DNA of 64,000 bases from an uncultured Alistipes sp. (GTDB lineage Bacteria > Bacteroidota > Bacteroidia > Bacteroidales > Rikenellaceae): positions 1 to 64,000 of the forward strand of contig CAMWTS010000006.1 in assembly GCA_947177225.1 (NCBI GenBank), read 5' to 3'. Of this stretch, positions 40,552 through 51,396 are shown piece by piece. The position numbers were made by a program, and so were the translations under genes. The first letter of the stretch is position 1. The number at the start of each line of letters is the position of its first letter. The notes below the pieces were generated by a model that saw only the letters and a list, made by a program, of their open reading frames with translations, was not told the DNA's origin and ran no database searches.

Positions 40552-41742
40552 CTACTCCTCGTAGAGAAGATAAGCCCTGCGCTGCTCGCGGAACCGCTCA
40601 ACATCACCGCGCCAACGAGCCTCGATCTCTTCGGTCTCGGCACCGTCGACGATCATACGACGCACCCAGTCGACACCGATCAGCTTCTCGAACATCGGGG
40701 TGAAAAACCGCTCGCCAATGTCAAGATCGCGGTAGGCATCGATGACATATCGCAGCGTCAACCCTTCGCGCCATATCTGCTCGTCGGGCAGTTCACGCAG
40801 ATCGACACCATGACACACACGCCCGCTAAGCGGAGGTGTGGCAGAACCGGCATTGGGTCGAGGCGTGAAGCTGAACCCGCGTCCCTTCATGTCGGGGTGA
40901 CCGTATACCTCGAACGGGAAATCGGTTCCGCGACCGAGACTCACCACCGTGCCCTCGAACAGACACATCGACGGATAGAGATATATGGAGTGCTGCGTGG
41001 GCAGATTGGGCGACGGAGCCACCGGCAGAACATAATGTGTGCGATGATCGTAGTTGCGGCAGCCTACCACTCGCAGATCGACATGCTTGCACCAGCCCTC
41101 ACCAACAGCCATGCGAGCCAACTCGCCCATGGTCATGCCATGCACCACCGGTATGGGCAGCCACCCCACGCCCGACTTGAAACGCATGTCGAGAACAGGG
41201 CCGTCGACGTAGTGTCCGTTGGGATTGGGACGATCGAGCACAATCACCTCGTGCCCGAACTCTGCACATGCGTCCATCATGCGAATCATCGATATGTAAT
41301 AGGTGTAGAACCTCAATCCCACGTCCTGCATGTCCACCACCAAAACATCGAACGAGCGCATGGCATCGTCGCTCGGCCGCTGCGTGCGACCGTCGTACAA
41401 CGACAGTATTGGTACTCCCGTGCGTTCGTCGACCGAGTTGCCTACGGCAGCTCCGGCCTCGGCCTTACCGCGGAAGCCGTGCTCGGGCGAAAATATACCC
41501 ACGGGAGCCGTACCGCAGCGGCACAACATGTCGACCAGATGCTCCTGCTCGGAGAACATGGCCGTATGGTTGGCCAAAACAGCCACACGACGCCCCCTCA
41601 GCAACGGCATGTAGGCGGCCGTATCGGCTGCTCCCACCTCGACCGCGGCCGGACTCTCGGCAACACTCCGAGTCTGCGCACACGCCGCAACCGACAGCAT
41701 CGCACCCATAACGACTGCCAATATGACAACGATACTTCGCAT
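40552..41742 (-). CDS. DUF1343 / NamZ-like exo-beta-N-acetylmuramidase family protein
   Basis: AVLANHTAMFSEQEHLVDML, IFSPEHGFRGKAEAGA, GVPILSLYDGRTQRPS, DMQDVGLRFYTYYISM. Confidence 0.88.
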   Translation of the reverse strand: MRSIVVILAVVMGAMLSVAACAQTRSVAESPAAVEVGAADTAAYMPLLRGRRVAVLANHTAMFSEQEHLVDMLCRCGTAPVGIFSPEHGFRGKAEAGAAVGNSVDERTGVPILSLYDGRTQRPSDDAMRSFDVLVVDMQDVGLRFYTYYISMIRMMDACAEFGHEVIVLDRPNPNGHYVDGPVLDMRFKSGVGWLPIPVVHGMTMGELARMAVGEGWCKHVDLRVVGCRNYDHRTHYVLPVAPSPNLPTQHSIYLYPSMCLFEGTVVSLGRGTDFPFEVYGHPDMKGRGFSFTPRPNAGSATPPLSGRVCHGVDLRELPDEQIWREGLTLRYVIDAYRDLDIGERFFTPMFEKLIGVDWVRRMIVDGAETEEIEARWRGDVERFREQRRAYLLYEE

Positions 41743-41747
41743 TCGTT

Positions 41748-42872
41748 CTATTGTTTATCATCTTGCAGACCGCCGTTCTGCAACAAATACTCCTTGATGA
41801 ATCCGTCGATATCGCCGTCCATCACTGCATCGACGTTAGATGTCTGCCAGCCCGTGCGGTGATCTTTCACGCGGCGGTCGTCGAATACGTAACTGCGGAT
41901 CTGCGAACCCCACTCGATACGTTTCTTCGTAGCCTCCAACGCCTGTTGCGTAGCCATACGCTTGTCAAGCTCACGCTGATAGAGCTTCGAGCGCAGGATA
42001 CGCATAGCGTTCTCGCGGTTCATCAGCTGCGAACGCGTCTCCATGTTCTCGATAAGAAACTCCACCGGCTCGCCCGTATCCGGATCCTTGCCGTGATAGC
42101 GCAGACGCACAGCCGTCTCGACTTTGTTGACATTCTGACCGCCGGCACCGCTCGAACGGAACGTATCCCACTCGTAGTCCGACGGCGATATGTTGATCTC
42201 GATTGTGTCGTCGACGGCCGGCGACACGAACACCGACGCAAATGTCGTCTGACGTTTGTTGTTGGCATTGAACGGCGACAGACGCACCATGCGGTGCACG
42301 CCGTTTTCGCTTTTGAGATAACCGTAGGCCATGTCGCCCTCAAATTCCAGCGTACACGACTTCACACCAACCTCATCGCCGGCCTGATAGTCCATCACCT
42401 TCACCCGATAGCCGTGAGCCTCGCCCCAGCGCGTATACATGCGCATCAGCATCGACGCCCAGTCCAACGCCTCCGTACCGCCGGCACCCGCGTTGATATC
42501 CATTATGGCTCCCAACTTATCCTCCTCCGAGCCGAGCATCTGCCGCAGTTCGAGCTTCTCTATGCGTTCTATCGTGGCGGCATACTCGCTCTCGAACTCC
42601 TCTTCGCTCATCACACCTCCCTCGACGAAGTCGGGCATGAGTCGCAAATCCTCGACACCATGTCTGACGGCATCGAAATCCTCGATCCAGCTCTTTATGT
42701 CGGCCACCTTTTTCAACTGGCGGCGTGCAGCCTCGGCATCGTTCCAGAAATCGGGCTCCTCGGTTCGCTCCTGCTCATTCTGCAAGTCGATGCGCCGCTG
42801 CTCTATATCCAGACAACGCTCCAACTTGTCACAACGCTCCAAAGCATCTTTTATCTGATCTTGCGATACCAT
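41748..42872 (-). CDS. prfB: Peptide chain release factor 2 (no programmed frameshift)
   Basis: GAGGTEALDWASMLMRMYTRW, RSSGAGGQNVNKVETAVRL (GGQ), WGSQIRSYVFDDRRVKDHRTG. Confidence 0.95.
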   Translation of the reverse strand: MVSQDQIKDALERCDKLERCLDIEQRRIDLQNEQERTEEPDFWNDAEAARRQLKKVADIKSWIEDFDAVRHGVEDLRLMPDFVEGGVMSEEEFESEYAATIERIEKLELRQMLGSEEDKLGAIMDINAGAGGTEALDWASMLMRMYTRWGEAHGYRVKVMDYQAGDEVGVKSCTLEFEGDMAYGYLKSENGVHRMVRLSPFNANNKRQTTFASVFVSPAVDDTIEINISPSDYEWDTFRSSGAGGQNVNKVETAVRLRYHGKDPDTGEPVEFLIENMETRSQLMNRENAMRILRSKLYQRELDKRMATQQALEATKKRIEWGSQIRSYVFDDRRVKDHRTGWQTSNVDAVMDGDIDGFIKEYLLQNGGLQDDKQ

Positions 42873-42954
42873 TTTATCATATTTTACATAATCCGACAGA
42901 GTGACAGTCACTGCCCGCAATTACCTATTTACGTCGATCGCCGTAAGACGGGCG

Positions 42955-42981
42955 ATGGGCTGTACTCGGCGTACTGCCCAT
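42955..42981. repeat. Gamma-type core hairpin, copy 4 (diverged flanks)
   Basis: ATGGGC-T-GTACTCGGCGTAC-T-GCCCAT, same core as the other gamma copies, in the prfB-cysS intergenic gap. Confidence 0.7.
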
Positions 42982-43033
42982 TGAGCGTCGATCGGGGATC
43001 GTGCGGCAGGTGTGCGGCTATCACGCCGAACAA

Positions 43034-44506
43034 CTATTCGATCTCCCAATCATACCCGTCCTTTCGATCCTTGACGCGTATGCCTATCTCGGTCAAACGG
43101 TCGCGAATCTTGTCGGAGGTCGCCCAATCCTTGGCGGCTTTGGCCTCCATGCGCATGTCGAGCAGCATCTCCACCAGCGGTGACAGCATGTCGCGGCCGC
43201 CTGCGGCCGAAGCACTCTTCTCGTCGCGCAGTCCGAGAATGTCGAACACATATTTCGAGAATGCGGCACGCAGGGTCTGCAAATCGGACTCGGTGAACGA
43301 CTGCTGTCCCTCAGCTGCCTGATTGATGATGCGCACCCAGTCGAACAGAGCGGAGATGACCATGGGAGAGTTCAGATCGTCGGCCATGGCCTCGGCTGCT
43401 CTGCGCTCGAATTCGGAAACATCGACCGTAGAGCGGTCGGCCGCTTTGAGCTTGGAGAGCGTCTCGACGCCCTTCATCAGTCGGTCAAGACCCTTCTCGG
43501 CCGCCTGCAACGCCTCGTTAGAGAAGTCGAGAGTCGAGCGGTAATGAGCCTGCAATACGAAAAAGCGTATGGTCATAGGCGAATATGCCTGCTGCAACAG
43601 CTTGTGCGAGCCGGTAAACAGCTCCTCCAATGTGATGAAGTTGCCCAGCGACTTGCCCATCTTCTGGCCGTTGATCGTTATCATGTTGTTATGTACCCAA
43701 TATCTGGCAGAGTCGTGTCCCAATGCAGCCGTCGACTGGGCTATCTCGCATTCGTGGTGAGGGAACATCAGATCCATTCCGCCGCCGTGTATGTCGAAAC
43801 GCTCGCCCAGATACTTCGTGCTCATGGCCGAGCACTCCATATGCCAGCCGGGGAAGCCGTCGCTCCACGGCGATGGCCAACGCATGATATGTTCGGGCGA
43901 AGCCTTCTTCCACAGCGCGAAATCGAACGAATGACGCTTGTCGCCCTGACCGTCCAGCTCACGCGTATTGGTCACGATGTCGTCGAGATTACGCCCCGAC
44001 AGACGGCCGTATTTATGATCGCGGTCATATCTCTCCACATCGAAGTAGATCGAGCCGTTCGACTCGTAGGCATAGCCCGCATCGAGTATGCGGCGCACCA
44101 TCTCTATCTGCTCGATGATATGTCCCGAAGCATGAGGTTCGATCGACGGGGAGAGCACTCCCAGCTCACGCATGGCATCGTGGTAACGCTCGGTGTAGTG
44201 GTGGGCTATCTCCATTGGTTCGAGCTGCTCCAAACGCGCCTTCTTTGCAATCTTGTCCTCGCCCTCGTCCGCATCGTGCTCCAAGTGACCGACATCGGTG
44301 ATGTTGCGCACGTAGCGCACCTTATATCCGAGCGAACGCAGATAGCGGAACAGAAGGTCGAACGTGACCGCCGGACGGGCATGCCCCAGATGCGGGTCGC
44401 CATAGACGGTCGGGCCGCATACATACATGCCCACATTGGGCGCGGCAATGGGTTCGAACTCCTCCTTACGACGCGTGAGCGTATTGTACAACACAAATTT
44501 CTCCAT
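43034..44506 (-). CDS. cysS: Cysteinyl-tRNA synthetase
   Basis: [44 protein letters not shown] (KMSKS-like). Confidence 0.96.
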   Translation of the reverse strand: MEKFVLYNTLTRRKEEFEPIAAPNVGMYVCGPTVYGDPHLGHARPAVTFDLLFRYLRSLGYKVRYVRNITDVGHLEHDADEGEDKIAKKARLEQLEPMEIAHHYTERYHDAMRELGVLSPSIEPHASGHIIEQIEMVRRILDAGYAYESNGSIYFDVERYDRDHKYGRLSGRNLDDIVTNTRELDGQGDKRHSFDFALWKKASPEHIMRWPSPWSDGFPGWHMECSAMSTKYLGERFDIHGGGMDLMFPHHECEIAQSTAALGHDSARYWVHNNMITINGQKMGKSLGNFITLEELFTGSHKLLQQAYSPMTIRFFVLQAHYRSTLDFSNEALQAAEKGLDRLMKGVETLSKLKAADRSTVDVSEFERRAAEAMADDLNSPMVISALFDWVRIINQAAEGQQSFTESDLQTLRAAFSKYVFDILGLRDEKSASAAGGRDMLSPLVEMLLDMRMEAKAAKDWATSDKIRDRLTEIGIRVKDRKDGYDWEIE

Positions 44507-44528
44507 AAATTATATCTCTGTTTATCGT

Positions 44529-47500
44529 TTACTCTTCACTGTTCATTATGCGCATGATGCTCTGCACCTCGTCGCGCAGCAGATATTCATCGCTCGATGC
44601 CATAAAATCGTTGAAATCCTCGATATCGCGAGCCGTGAGGCTGCCGTCGGCCGACGGCGACTGCTGCGACATCATATAGAAATAGTCGGTCACCTTCAAT
44701 ATGTTGTCGATATGACGCGCCACCAGCAATATCCTGGGATCGTTGACCGAATGGGGCGTAATCATATCGATTCGCTTGACATACTCCGCAAGCAACCCCT
44801 TGACCGGCATGATCTGGCGGTCGAGGCTGCCACCGAATCGCTGCGAGTAGTCGAGCAGATCCGCAATGTCGGCTATATGGTTGTAGAGCATGTCGCTCAC
44901 TTTCGGGGTAAAGCGGTCTGCCGTCATGAACTGCATGTAATAGCGGGCATACTGAGCCGAATTGCGTATGTAACCCGACATGATCTCATCGCCGAGATTG
45001 AACGCCCTGTCGGCCTCCATATACTCATCGTCGCTCTGCGCAGCCAGGGCTCGTGCGGAAGCCAGCTTCTCGGCCGGCAGACTGCGCTGCGCCGTGTTGA
45101 CCAACTGCGCATACAAATCGGCCAGATCGTAGCGATAGGTGAACTGATCGAAATCGTTGACCTCGACCGTGGTCGTGTCGCCCGTGAGCCGCTGCATCTC
45201 ATCGACGGCCTGCTGCATCAGATCGGTCGAGCGGTCGAGATGCCATGCTCCGATCTGATAGTAGGCTTCGATGTAGCCTATGGTGTTGGTCATCGAATAG
45301 TGAACCTGCGACGGAGGCAGCAACTCCATGCCGCGCTGCAACAGCCGCTCGGCACGCTCCAAATCGCCCTCCCCGCCGCGACGTACAAGAGCCTTGGCCA
45401 CGCGTGCGAAGCCCTCGCGAGTACGCGATGCCGCCAGGTTATACTGATAGAAGTAGTCGACATACACCTTCGGATCGGCCAGATTGCCGTAGCGGAACGG
45501 TGCATTGACTCTTCCGCGTGCAGCCTCGGCATCGGGGTCGTCATATTCGCCGGCAAGCAGCGGATATACATAATCGATATCTATGCGCCCCGTCTCGCGC
45601 GCCGAACGCACCGGAGTACGTATCGGCACCAGACGATAGGTATAGCCGTCGAACTGCAAGTAGTCCGACAAACCGTAATCCTGCAACAGATATGACTGCG
45701 TGAACGACAGCGGACGACGCCACTCGAAGTGGGCAAGAAGATCGAGCATCATCAGCTGGTCTTTCTGCAATGCGCTCTTCGACAATCGCAGGAATACTCT
45801 GTCGACCACGAGCGACGAATCGCGCTCCGCAACAGTGCCCGAGGCTATGGCATTGGCCAAATCGACATCGATGAAGAGATCGGCCGAGGGGATATAGTCG
45901 TTCATTTCGCCGTCGATGGGCGAACGCATCTTCGACGGCATCAGTCCCAGAACGGCATAATCATCGCCGCGCTCCTCTGCCGGTATGGATTCGTTCTTGT
46001 CGAGCAGACGCATCGTGCCGTTGTTGCGCACGGCGGTCATGCCCTCCGAGTCGGAGGCAACAAGACGTATGGCATCGGCCACATTCATCGGCAGACGCAT
46101 TTTGTTGATACTGTCGGCCTTGTCGATCAGATCGGAGTAGCGTTCGACCAGAGCGTTGTACTGCGAAGCCAGGCGATCGGCTTCAGAATCGGATACGGCC
46201 GCCTGATAGCGGACGTAGATATCGGCCAGACGTGCCTGGATCGTATCCTGCTGAGCGGCGACCAGAGCATTGCCAGGCCGCTCGACCATCACATAGTCGT
46301 TGATATAGCTGTATTTCGATGCCGGCAGCGAGAAAGGCACACCGGCAGCATCGTTGGCCGCCAGCTTCATCTCGTCGATATACCACTCGCCGGCAAGATA
46401 CGACGAGTTCATCACACGGACATCGGTCCGCACGCCGTCGACCTCCTGATTGAACCACAGCGGGAAGGTGTCGTTGTCGCCGTAGTTGACCACGATAGCA
46501 CCCTCAGGCGCAGAGTTGAGATAGTTCCAGCCGATATCGCGTGCCATGGTTCTGCCCGAACGGTCGTGATCGTCCCAGTTTTCGGCAGCGAGGATCGCGG
46601 GAACCGACGACGACAGCACGACAGCACCTGCGGCTACCGCCGTCTTGGCACGCTGCGACGATGCCGCACTCTTGAAGATCTTCGAGAGCAGCTCCTCGAC
46701 AGCCATAAGTCCCAAACCTATCCATATGGCAAAGGCATAGAAGGCTCCGGCATAGACATAATCGCGCTCACGCACCTCGTCGGGCGAGATGTTGAAATAG
46801 ACCACCAGAGCTATACCCATCATCACGAACAGCCACATCACCACGATGAAATAGCGCGGATCGCGGTTGAGATGATATATCAGACCTATCAAACCCAGCA
46901 GGAACGGCAGGAAGAAGTAGGTGTTGCGCGCCCGGTTGGAAGCCATCTCGTCGGGGAGTTCGCTCTGCGGACCGCAAAACAGCTCGTCGATCGGAGTAAT
47001 GCCCGAGAGCCAGCCTCCGTGGATATAAGTGCCGTTTTCGTCCTTCTCCAACTGTATGTCGTCCTGACGGCCGACGAAGTTCCACATGAAATAACGCCAG
47101 AACATGTCGCCCATCTGATAGCCCAAAAAGAAACGTATGTCCTCCATGCGCGTAGGCTCGTAACCGATGGTAACCTGCTTGCCGTCGACATCGGCCGTCA
47201 CCGGCTGCAAAGGCACCTCCATGGTCGATTCGCGATTGTAACCGTCGCGCGTGACCACCTCCTGCAACTCCGCCCAGCCGCTCTCGTATCCGCTCTTGCG
47301 CTGCGGATTCCACATGCGCGGGAACAGGTGCATGAACTCCGGACGATATTTATAACCGGTGAATATCTCGCGCGGCTCGTACTTGCCGGTCTCGGGATTG
47401 AGATAATTGGTCGTCTTGTATTCGTAGTCGCCCGTGGGCAGGCCGTCGCCGTCGACCATTTCGAGCGGCTGCGCCGAATAATATGCCCCCCACAGCAGAG

Positions 47501-48545
47501 GACGGTTGCCATACTGGTCGCGATTCAGCACGCTGAGCAGGTTGTATGGTGTCGACGGATTATTGCTGTTCATCGGCGGATTGGCCGCGGCACGGATCGT
47601 CATCGAGGCATACGACGAGTAGCCCAGCAGGATCATGGTCGTGCAGACGGCAATCATGTTCAGTGTCCTCAAACCGCGACGATGCGTAAAGAAGATCAGA
47701 CAGCCCATTGCAGCGAACACGGCCAGCGAGAATACCACGATACCCGTATTGACCGGCAGTCCCAGAGCGTTGACGAAGAGTTTGTCGACAGACGCACCGA
47801 GGTAGACCGTATAGGGGATTATCACGCCGTTGATGGTACCGAGAATCAGAAAGGCCACCACGGTAGCCAAAGCCGACTTCCAGAAAAACTCCTTCGTGGA
47901 AGCGATCTTGCAGCGGCGGAAGAAATATATGAACACCAATGCCGGTATGGTCAGCAGGTTCAGAATATGCACACCGATCGACAGACCCATAAGATAGGCG
48001 ATGAGTATGATCCAGCGCATGGAATGCGGATCGTCGGCCTGCTCCTCCCATTTGAGCATGAGCCACACCACCAGAGCGGTGAACATCGACGAGAGTGCAT
48101 ACACCTCACCCTCGACGGCCGAGAACCAGAACGTATCGGTATAGGCATAAGCCAGTGCACCGACCGCACCGGCACCCAATATCGTCACCGCAGCGGGCAG
48201 CGACATGCTGTCGCCGCGACGCGTGGCGATACGGCGTGCAAGATGAGTTATCGACCAAAACAGAAACAAGATGCAGAAGCCGCTGGCGATGCAGTTCATG
48301 GCATTGACCATGATCGGCACATAGTGCTCCGAGGGAGCAAGCATCGTAGCCAGACGCGCCAGCATCATGAACAGAGGTGCGCCGGGAGGGTGTCCCACTT
48401 CCAGTTTGTATGAGGTTGCGATGAACTCGCCGCAGTCCCACAGACTCGACGACGGCTCCATCGTCAAAAGATACGACAGCGTGGCGATGGCAAACACCGC
48501 CCAGCCGACAATATTGTTCCAACGTTTGAAATTGAATTCGACCAT
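44529..48545 (-). CDS. DUF2723-family membrane protein (protein O-glycosyltransferase-like) with C-terminal TPR region
   Basis: N-terminus NNIVGWAVFAIATLSYLLTMEPSSSLWDCGEFIATSYKLEVGHPPGAPLFMMLARL; multiple TM segments; 1338 aa. Confidence 0.88.
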   Translation of the reverse strand: MVEFNFKRWNNIVGWAVFAIATLSYLLTMEPSSSLWDCGEFIATSYKLEVGHPPGAPLFMMLARLATMLAPSEHYVPIMVNAMNCIASGFCILFLFWSITHLARRIATRRGDSMSLPAAVTILGAGAVGALAYAYTDTFWFSAVEGEVYALSSMFTALVVWLMLKWEEQADDPHSMRWIILIAYLMGLSIGVHILNLLTIPALVFIYFFRRCKIASTKEFFWKSALATVVAFLILGTINGVIIPYTVYLGASVDKLFVNALGLPVNTGIVVFSLAVFAAMGCLIFFTHRRGLRTLNMIAVCTTMILLGYSSYASMTIRAAANPPMNSNNPSTPYNLLSVLNRDQYGNRPLLWGAYYSAQPLEMVDGDGLPTGDYEYKTTNYLNPETGKYEPREIFTGYKYRPEFMHLFPRMWNPQRKSGYESGWAELQEVVTRDGYNRESTMEVPLQPVTADVDGKQVTIGYEPTRMEDIRFFLGYQMGDMFWRYFMWNFVGRQDDIQLEKDENGTYIHGGWLSGITPIDELFCGPQSELPDEMASNRARNTYFFLPFLLGLIGLIYHLNRDPRYFIVVMWLFVMMGIALVVYFNISPDEVRERDYVYAGAFYAFAIWIGLGLMAVEELLSKIFKSAASSQRAKTAVAAGAVVLSSSVPAILAAENWDDHDRSGRTMARDIGWNYLNSAPEGAIVVNYGDNDTFPLWFNQEVDGVRTDVRVMNSSYLAGEWYIDEMKLAANDAAGVPFSLPASKYSYINDYVMVERPGNALVAAQQDTIQARLADIYVRYQAAVSDSEADRLASQYNALVERYSDLIDKADSINKMRLPMNVADAIRLVASDSEGMTAVRNNGTMRLLDKNESIPAEERGDDYAVLGLMPSKMRSPIDGEMNDYIPSADLFIDVDLANAIASGTVAERDSSLVVDRVFLRLSKSALQKDQLMMLDLLAHFEWRRPLSFTQSYLLQDYGLSDYLQFDGYTYRLVPIRTPVRSARETGRIDIDYVYPLLAGEYDDPDAEAARGRVNAPFRYGNLADPKVYVDYFYQYNLAASRTREGFARVAKALVRRGGEGDLERAERLLQRGMELLPPSQVHYSMTNTIGYIEAYYQIGAWHLDRSTDLMQQAVDEMQRLTGDTTTVEVNDFDQFTYRYDLADLYAQLVNTAQRSLPAEKLASARALAAQSDDEYMEADRAFNLGDEIMSGYIRNSAQYARYYMQFMTADRFTPKVSDMLYNHIADIADLLDYSQRFGGSLDRQIMPVKGLLAEYVKRIDMITPHSVNDPRILLVARHIDNILKVTDYFYMMSQQSPSADGSLTARDIEDFNDFMASSDEYLLRDEVQSIMRIMNSEE

Positions 48546-48634
48546 TCCAAGAAAACTGTATTAGTCTGCAAATATAATAATATTTGCCCACAAACGGGCA
48601 AAGTAGATGCAACATTTCGGTCAATCCGACAGAC

Positions 48635-49555
48635 TCACTCTCCATCGTCGATATTGGCCACTATGCGACTGCGGCCGCTGCGCATCAGCGGGGTGCGGCT
48701 GAACAGCTCCGCAAACGACTCCTCGTCGAGCATGCGCCACCGCCGGGCTGTCATCGACCGCGGGTCGAACAGCGGATCGAACCGCCGGTTGCGATGTTGC
48801 GGCGCACGCCGGTTATACGGGCAGCAGCTCTGACACATGTCGCAACCGAAGATCCAGCCGTGCAGATCGATACGATTGTCGGGCTGACGCTCTACGGTAT
48901 GACACGAGATGCAGCGCGAGGTGTCGATCATGCACCCGTCGAGAATGGCACCGCCCGGGCAGGCATCGACACACGCCCTGCACGTTCCGCACCGCGAACC
49001 CTCGAACGGAGTGTCGTAGCAGTCGACCTCGTCGCACAACACCAGCTCGCCCAGCAGCACGAACGACCCCAATTCGGGAGTAACGAGCAGCGACTGCCGC
49101 CCGATCCACCCCAGACCTGCCTCGACGGCGAGCTGCTTCTCGCACAACGGAGCTGAATCGGTAAACATGCGCCCCCTGAGATCGGGATAGAGTTCGCGCA
49201 GACGGTCGGCCATGACACGCAACATGCTCTTGATGACGGTGTGATAATCTTCGCAGGCGGCATACGAAGCCACCTTTGCAGGCCACGACGGTTCATAGCC
49301 CTCGCCGAGCGAGGATTTGTAACCGACGGCACATACCGCAACCGACCGCGCCCCCTCGACCAGCTGCGCTGCATCGAAGCGTTTGTCGAGATTGCGTTCG
49401 AGATACGACAACGACGAGTGATACCCCTTTTCGATCCATCGGACAAAGGCCTCCCGATTGCGCAAAAGGGGTTTGGCGGCAGTGATGCCGCAGAGGTCGA
49501 AACCCGCCTCGGCAGCCGCCCGCTTGATATGTTCGCTCGATATCATACCCGACAT
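48635..49555 (-). CDS. queG: Epoxyqueuosine reductase
   Basis: CGTCRACVDACPGGAI and CDMCQSCCPYNR cluster motifs; SSLSYLERNLDKR. Confidence 0.93.
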   Translation of the reverse strand: MSGMISSEHIKRAAAEAGFDLCGITAAKPLLRNREAFVRWIEKGYHSSLSYLERNLDKRFDAAQLVEGARSVAVCAVGYKSSLGEGYEPSWPAKVASYAACEDYHTVIKSMLRVMADRLRELYPDLRGRMFTDSAPLCEKQLAVEAGLGWIGRQSLLVTPELGSFVLLGELVLCDEVDCYDTPFEGSRCGTCRACVDACPGGAILDGCMIDTSRCISCHTVERQPDNRIDLHGWIFGCDMCQSCCPYNRRAPQHRNRRFDPLFDPRSMTARRWRMLDEESFAELFSRTPLMRSGRSRIVANIDDGE

Positions 49556-49645
49556 TTTTCATTCAAAAATAGTGATTTATAGCGAATAATTGTTATCTTG
49601 CGGCGATTTTTAACCGATAATTCATCGCATATTCCGCTATTTGAC

Positions 49646-51286
49646 ATGACGTTCAACACACTATATGAGGTTGTTAAGCACAGCGTCGAAAAGTTCTCGG
49701 AGCGCATAGCCTACACGCTGCTCGGCAGCGAGGATCTGACCTACCGTCAGGTCGGCGAGCGCATCGAACATGTGCAGCAATTATTGCTCGACGCAGGCTT
49801 GAACACGGGCGACAAGGTCGCCATTCTCAGCAGCAGCCGTCCCAACTGGGCGGTATCATATTTCGCCGTCACCTCGGCAGGCATGGTAGCCGTGCCCATT
49901 CTGCCCGACTTCTCCGGCGAGGAGCTCGACATGATAATAACCCACTCCGAGGCCAAAGCACTTCTGGTGTCGGACAAGCTGTTCGCCAAGTTGTCGAAAT
50001 CGACTGTCGACAAACTCAACATCGTAATACGCACCAAAGGTCTGAACGTAATATCGCAGACCGTACGCGCCAAGGGCGAGATACGCCTGCCGCAGCCCGA
50101 CGATCTGGCGGCAATAATCTACACGTCGGGCACCACATCGAGTCCGAAGGGAGTAATGCTGTCGCACTATAATATATGTATGCAGCTCACGGTGATCCCG
50201 CCGCTGTTCGACTTCACCCAGGACGACGTATTGCTGTCGATACTCCCGCTGTCGCACACCTACGAATGCACGCTGGGCATGATATTTCCCTTTGCGCGCG
50301 GTGCGAAAGTGGTCTACATCGACCGTCCGCCAACGGCATCGGTGCTGATGCCGACGCTGGCCGAGGTGCGCCCGACGGTCATGGCATCGGTACCGCTCAT
50401 CATGGAGAAGATCTACCGCTCGAAGATCAAGCCCAAGTTCGAGAGTACGCGACTGCTGCGCACGCTCTACGGCTGGGGCTGGTCGCGCAAACTGCTCAAC
50501 CGCATGGCCGGACGTCAGTTGAAACGAATATTCGGCGGACGCATGCGATTCTTCGCCATAGGCGGAGCCAAGTTCGATCCCGAAGCCGAGCAGTTCCTGC
50601 TCGAATCGGGCTTCCCCTACGGCATAGGCTACGGACTGACAGAGACCGCGCCGCTGCTTGCCGGTGCTGTCGGCAAGATGGTGCGCGTGGGATCGACAGG
50701 TCCCATTCTCGACGGCATAGGACTGCGACTGGAAAACATCGATCCGGAGACAGGGCAGGGCGAGATCGTGGTCAACACTCCATGCATAATGCGCGGATAC
50801 TATAAAAACGAGGAGGCGACCAAGGCCGTATTCACCGACGACGGCTGGTTCCGCACCGGCGACCTCGGATCGATAGATGCCGACGGCTGGATCTATATCA
50901 AGGGACGATTGAAGAACATGATTCTTGGTCCCAGCGGCGAGAATATCTATCCGGAGGATATCGAGACTGTTATCAACTCCTATCGCTTCGTGCAGGAGTC
51001 GGTCGTAACCGAGCAGGACGGCAGGCTGATTGCCCTCATACATTTCGACACCGACGCCATAATCAAGCACTACGAGGAGTTGAAATATAAACTCTCGCGC
51101 AACGCCGAGCTTCTGAGTCAGAAAAAGGAGGAGATCAAAAAGGAGATTATCGAGTATGTCAACTCGAAAGTAAACCGCTTCTCGAAGATCAGCGACGTGG
51201 TGGAGAACGAGGAGGAGTTCGTGAAGACTCCGACAAAGAAGATACGCCGATTCCTCTACGACAAGCGCGGGAAAAAGCAGCAGTAG
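49646..51286 (+). CDS. Long-chain fatty acid--CoA ligase (AMP-binding)
   Basis: AIIYTSGTTSSPKGVMLSHYNI, YGLTETAPLL, DDGWFRTGDLGSIDADGWIYIKGRLKNMI; start trimmed to 49646. Confidence 0.92.
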   Translation: MTFNTLYEVVKHSVEKFSERIAYTLLGSEDLTYRQVGERIEHVQQLLLDAGLNTGDKVAILSSSRPNWAVSYFAVTSAGMVAVPILPDFSGEELDMIITHSEAKALLVSDKLFAKLSKSTVDKLNIVIRTKGLNVISQTVRAKGEIRLPQPDDLAAIIYTSGTTSSPKGVMLSHYNICMQLTVIPPLFDFTQDDVLLSILPLSHTYECTLGMIFPFARGAKVVYIDRPPTASVLMPTLAEVRPTVMASVPLIMEKIYRSKIKPKFESTRLLRTLYGWGWSRKLLNRMAGRQLKRIFGGRMRFFAIGGAKFDPEAEQFLLESGFPYGIGYGLTETAPLLAGAVGKMVRVGSTGPILDGIGLRLENIDPETGQGEIVVNTPCIMRGYYKNEEATKAVFTDDGWFRTGDLGSIDADGWIYIKGRLKNMILGPSGENIYPEDIETVINSYRFVQESVVTEQDGRLIALIHFDTDAIIKHYEELKYKLSRNAELLSQKKEEIKKEIIEYVNSKVNRFSKISDVVENEEEFVKTPTKKIRRFLYDKRGKKQQ

Positions 51287-51332
51287 AGATTATCGGCAGC
51301 TCCGGCATACGGTAACGGACACTCCCAAAAGA

Positions 51333-51365
51333 CAAGGCGCACGATCGGATCGATCGTGCGCCTTG
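51333..51365. terminator. Convergent terminator between the acyl-CoA ligase and recN
   Basis: CAAGGCGCACGATCG-GAT-CGATCGTGCGCCTTG, 15-bp perfect stem. Confidence 0.8.
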
Positions 51366-51396
51366 CTTATGTCATACGGCCAGGCCGGAGCATGCG

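Noticed and set aside
44440-44475. GGGTTCGAACTCC resembling a tRNA T-arm
   Set aside because: It lies inside the conserved cysS coding sequence with no cloverleaf around it
45729-48413. 894-aa ORF antisense to the DUF2723 gene
   Set aside because: Arg/His/Gln-rich low-complexity translation typical of the antisense frame; the opposite strand has a clear membrane protein
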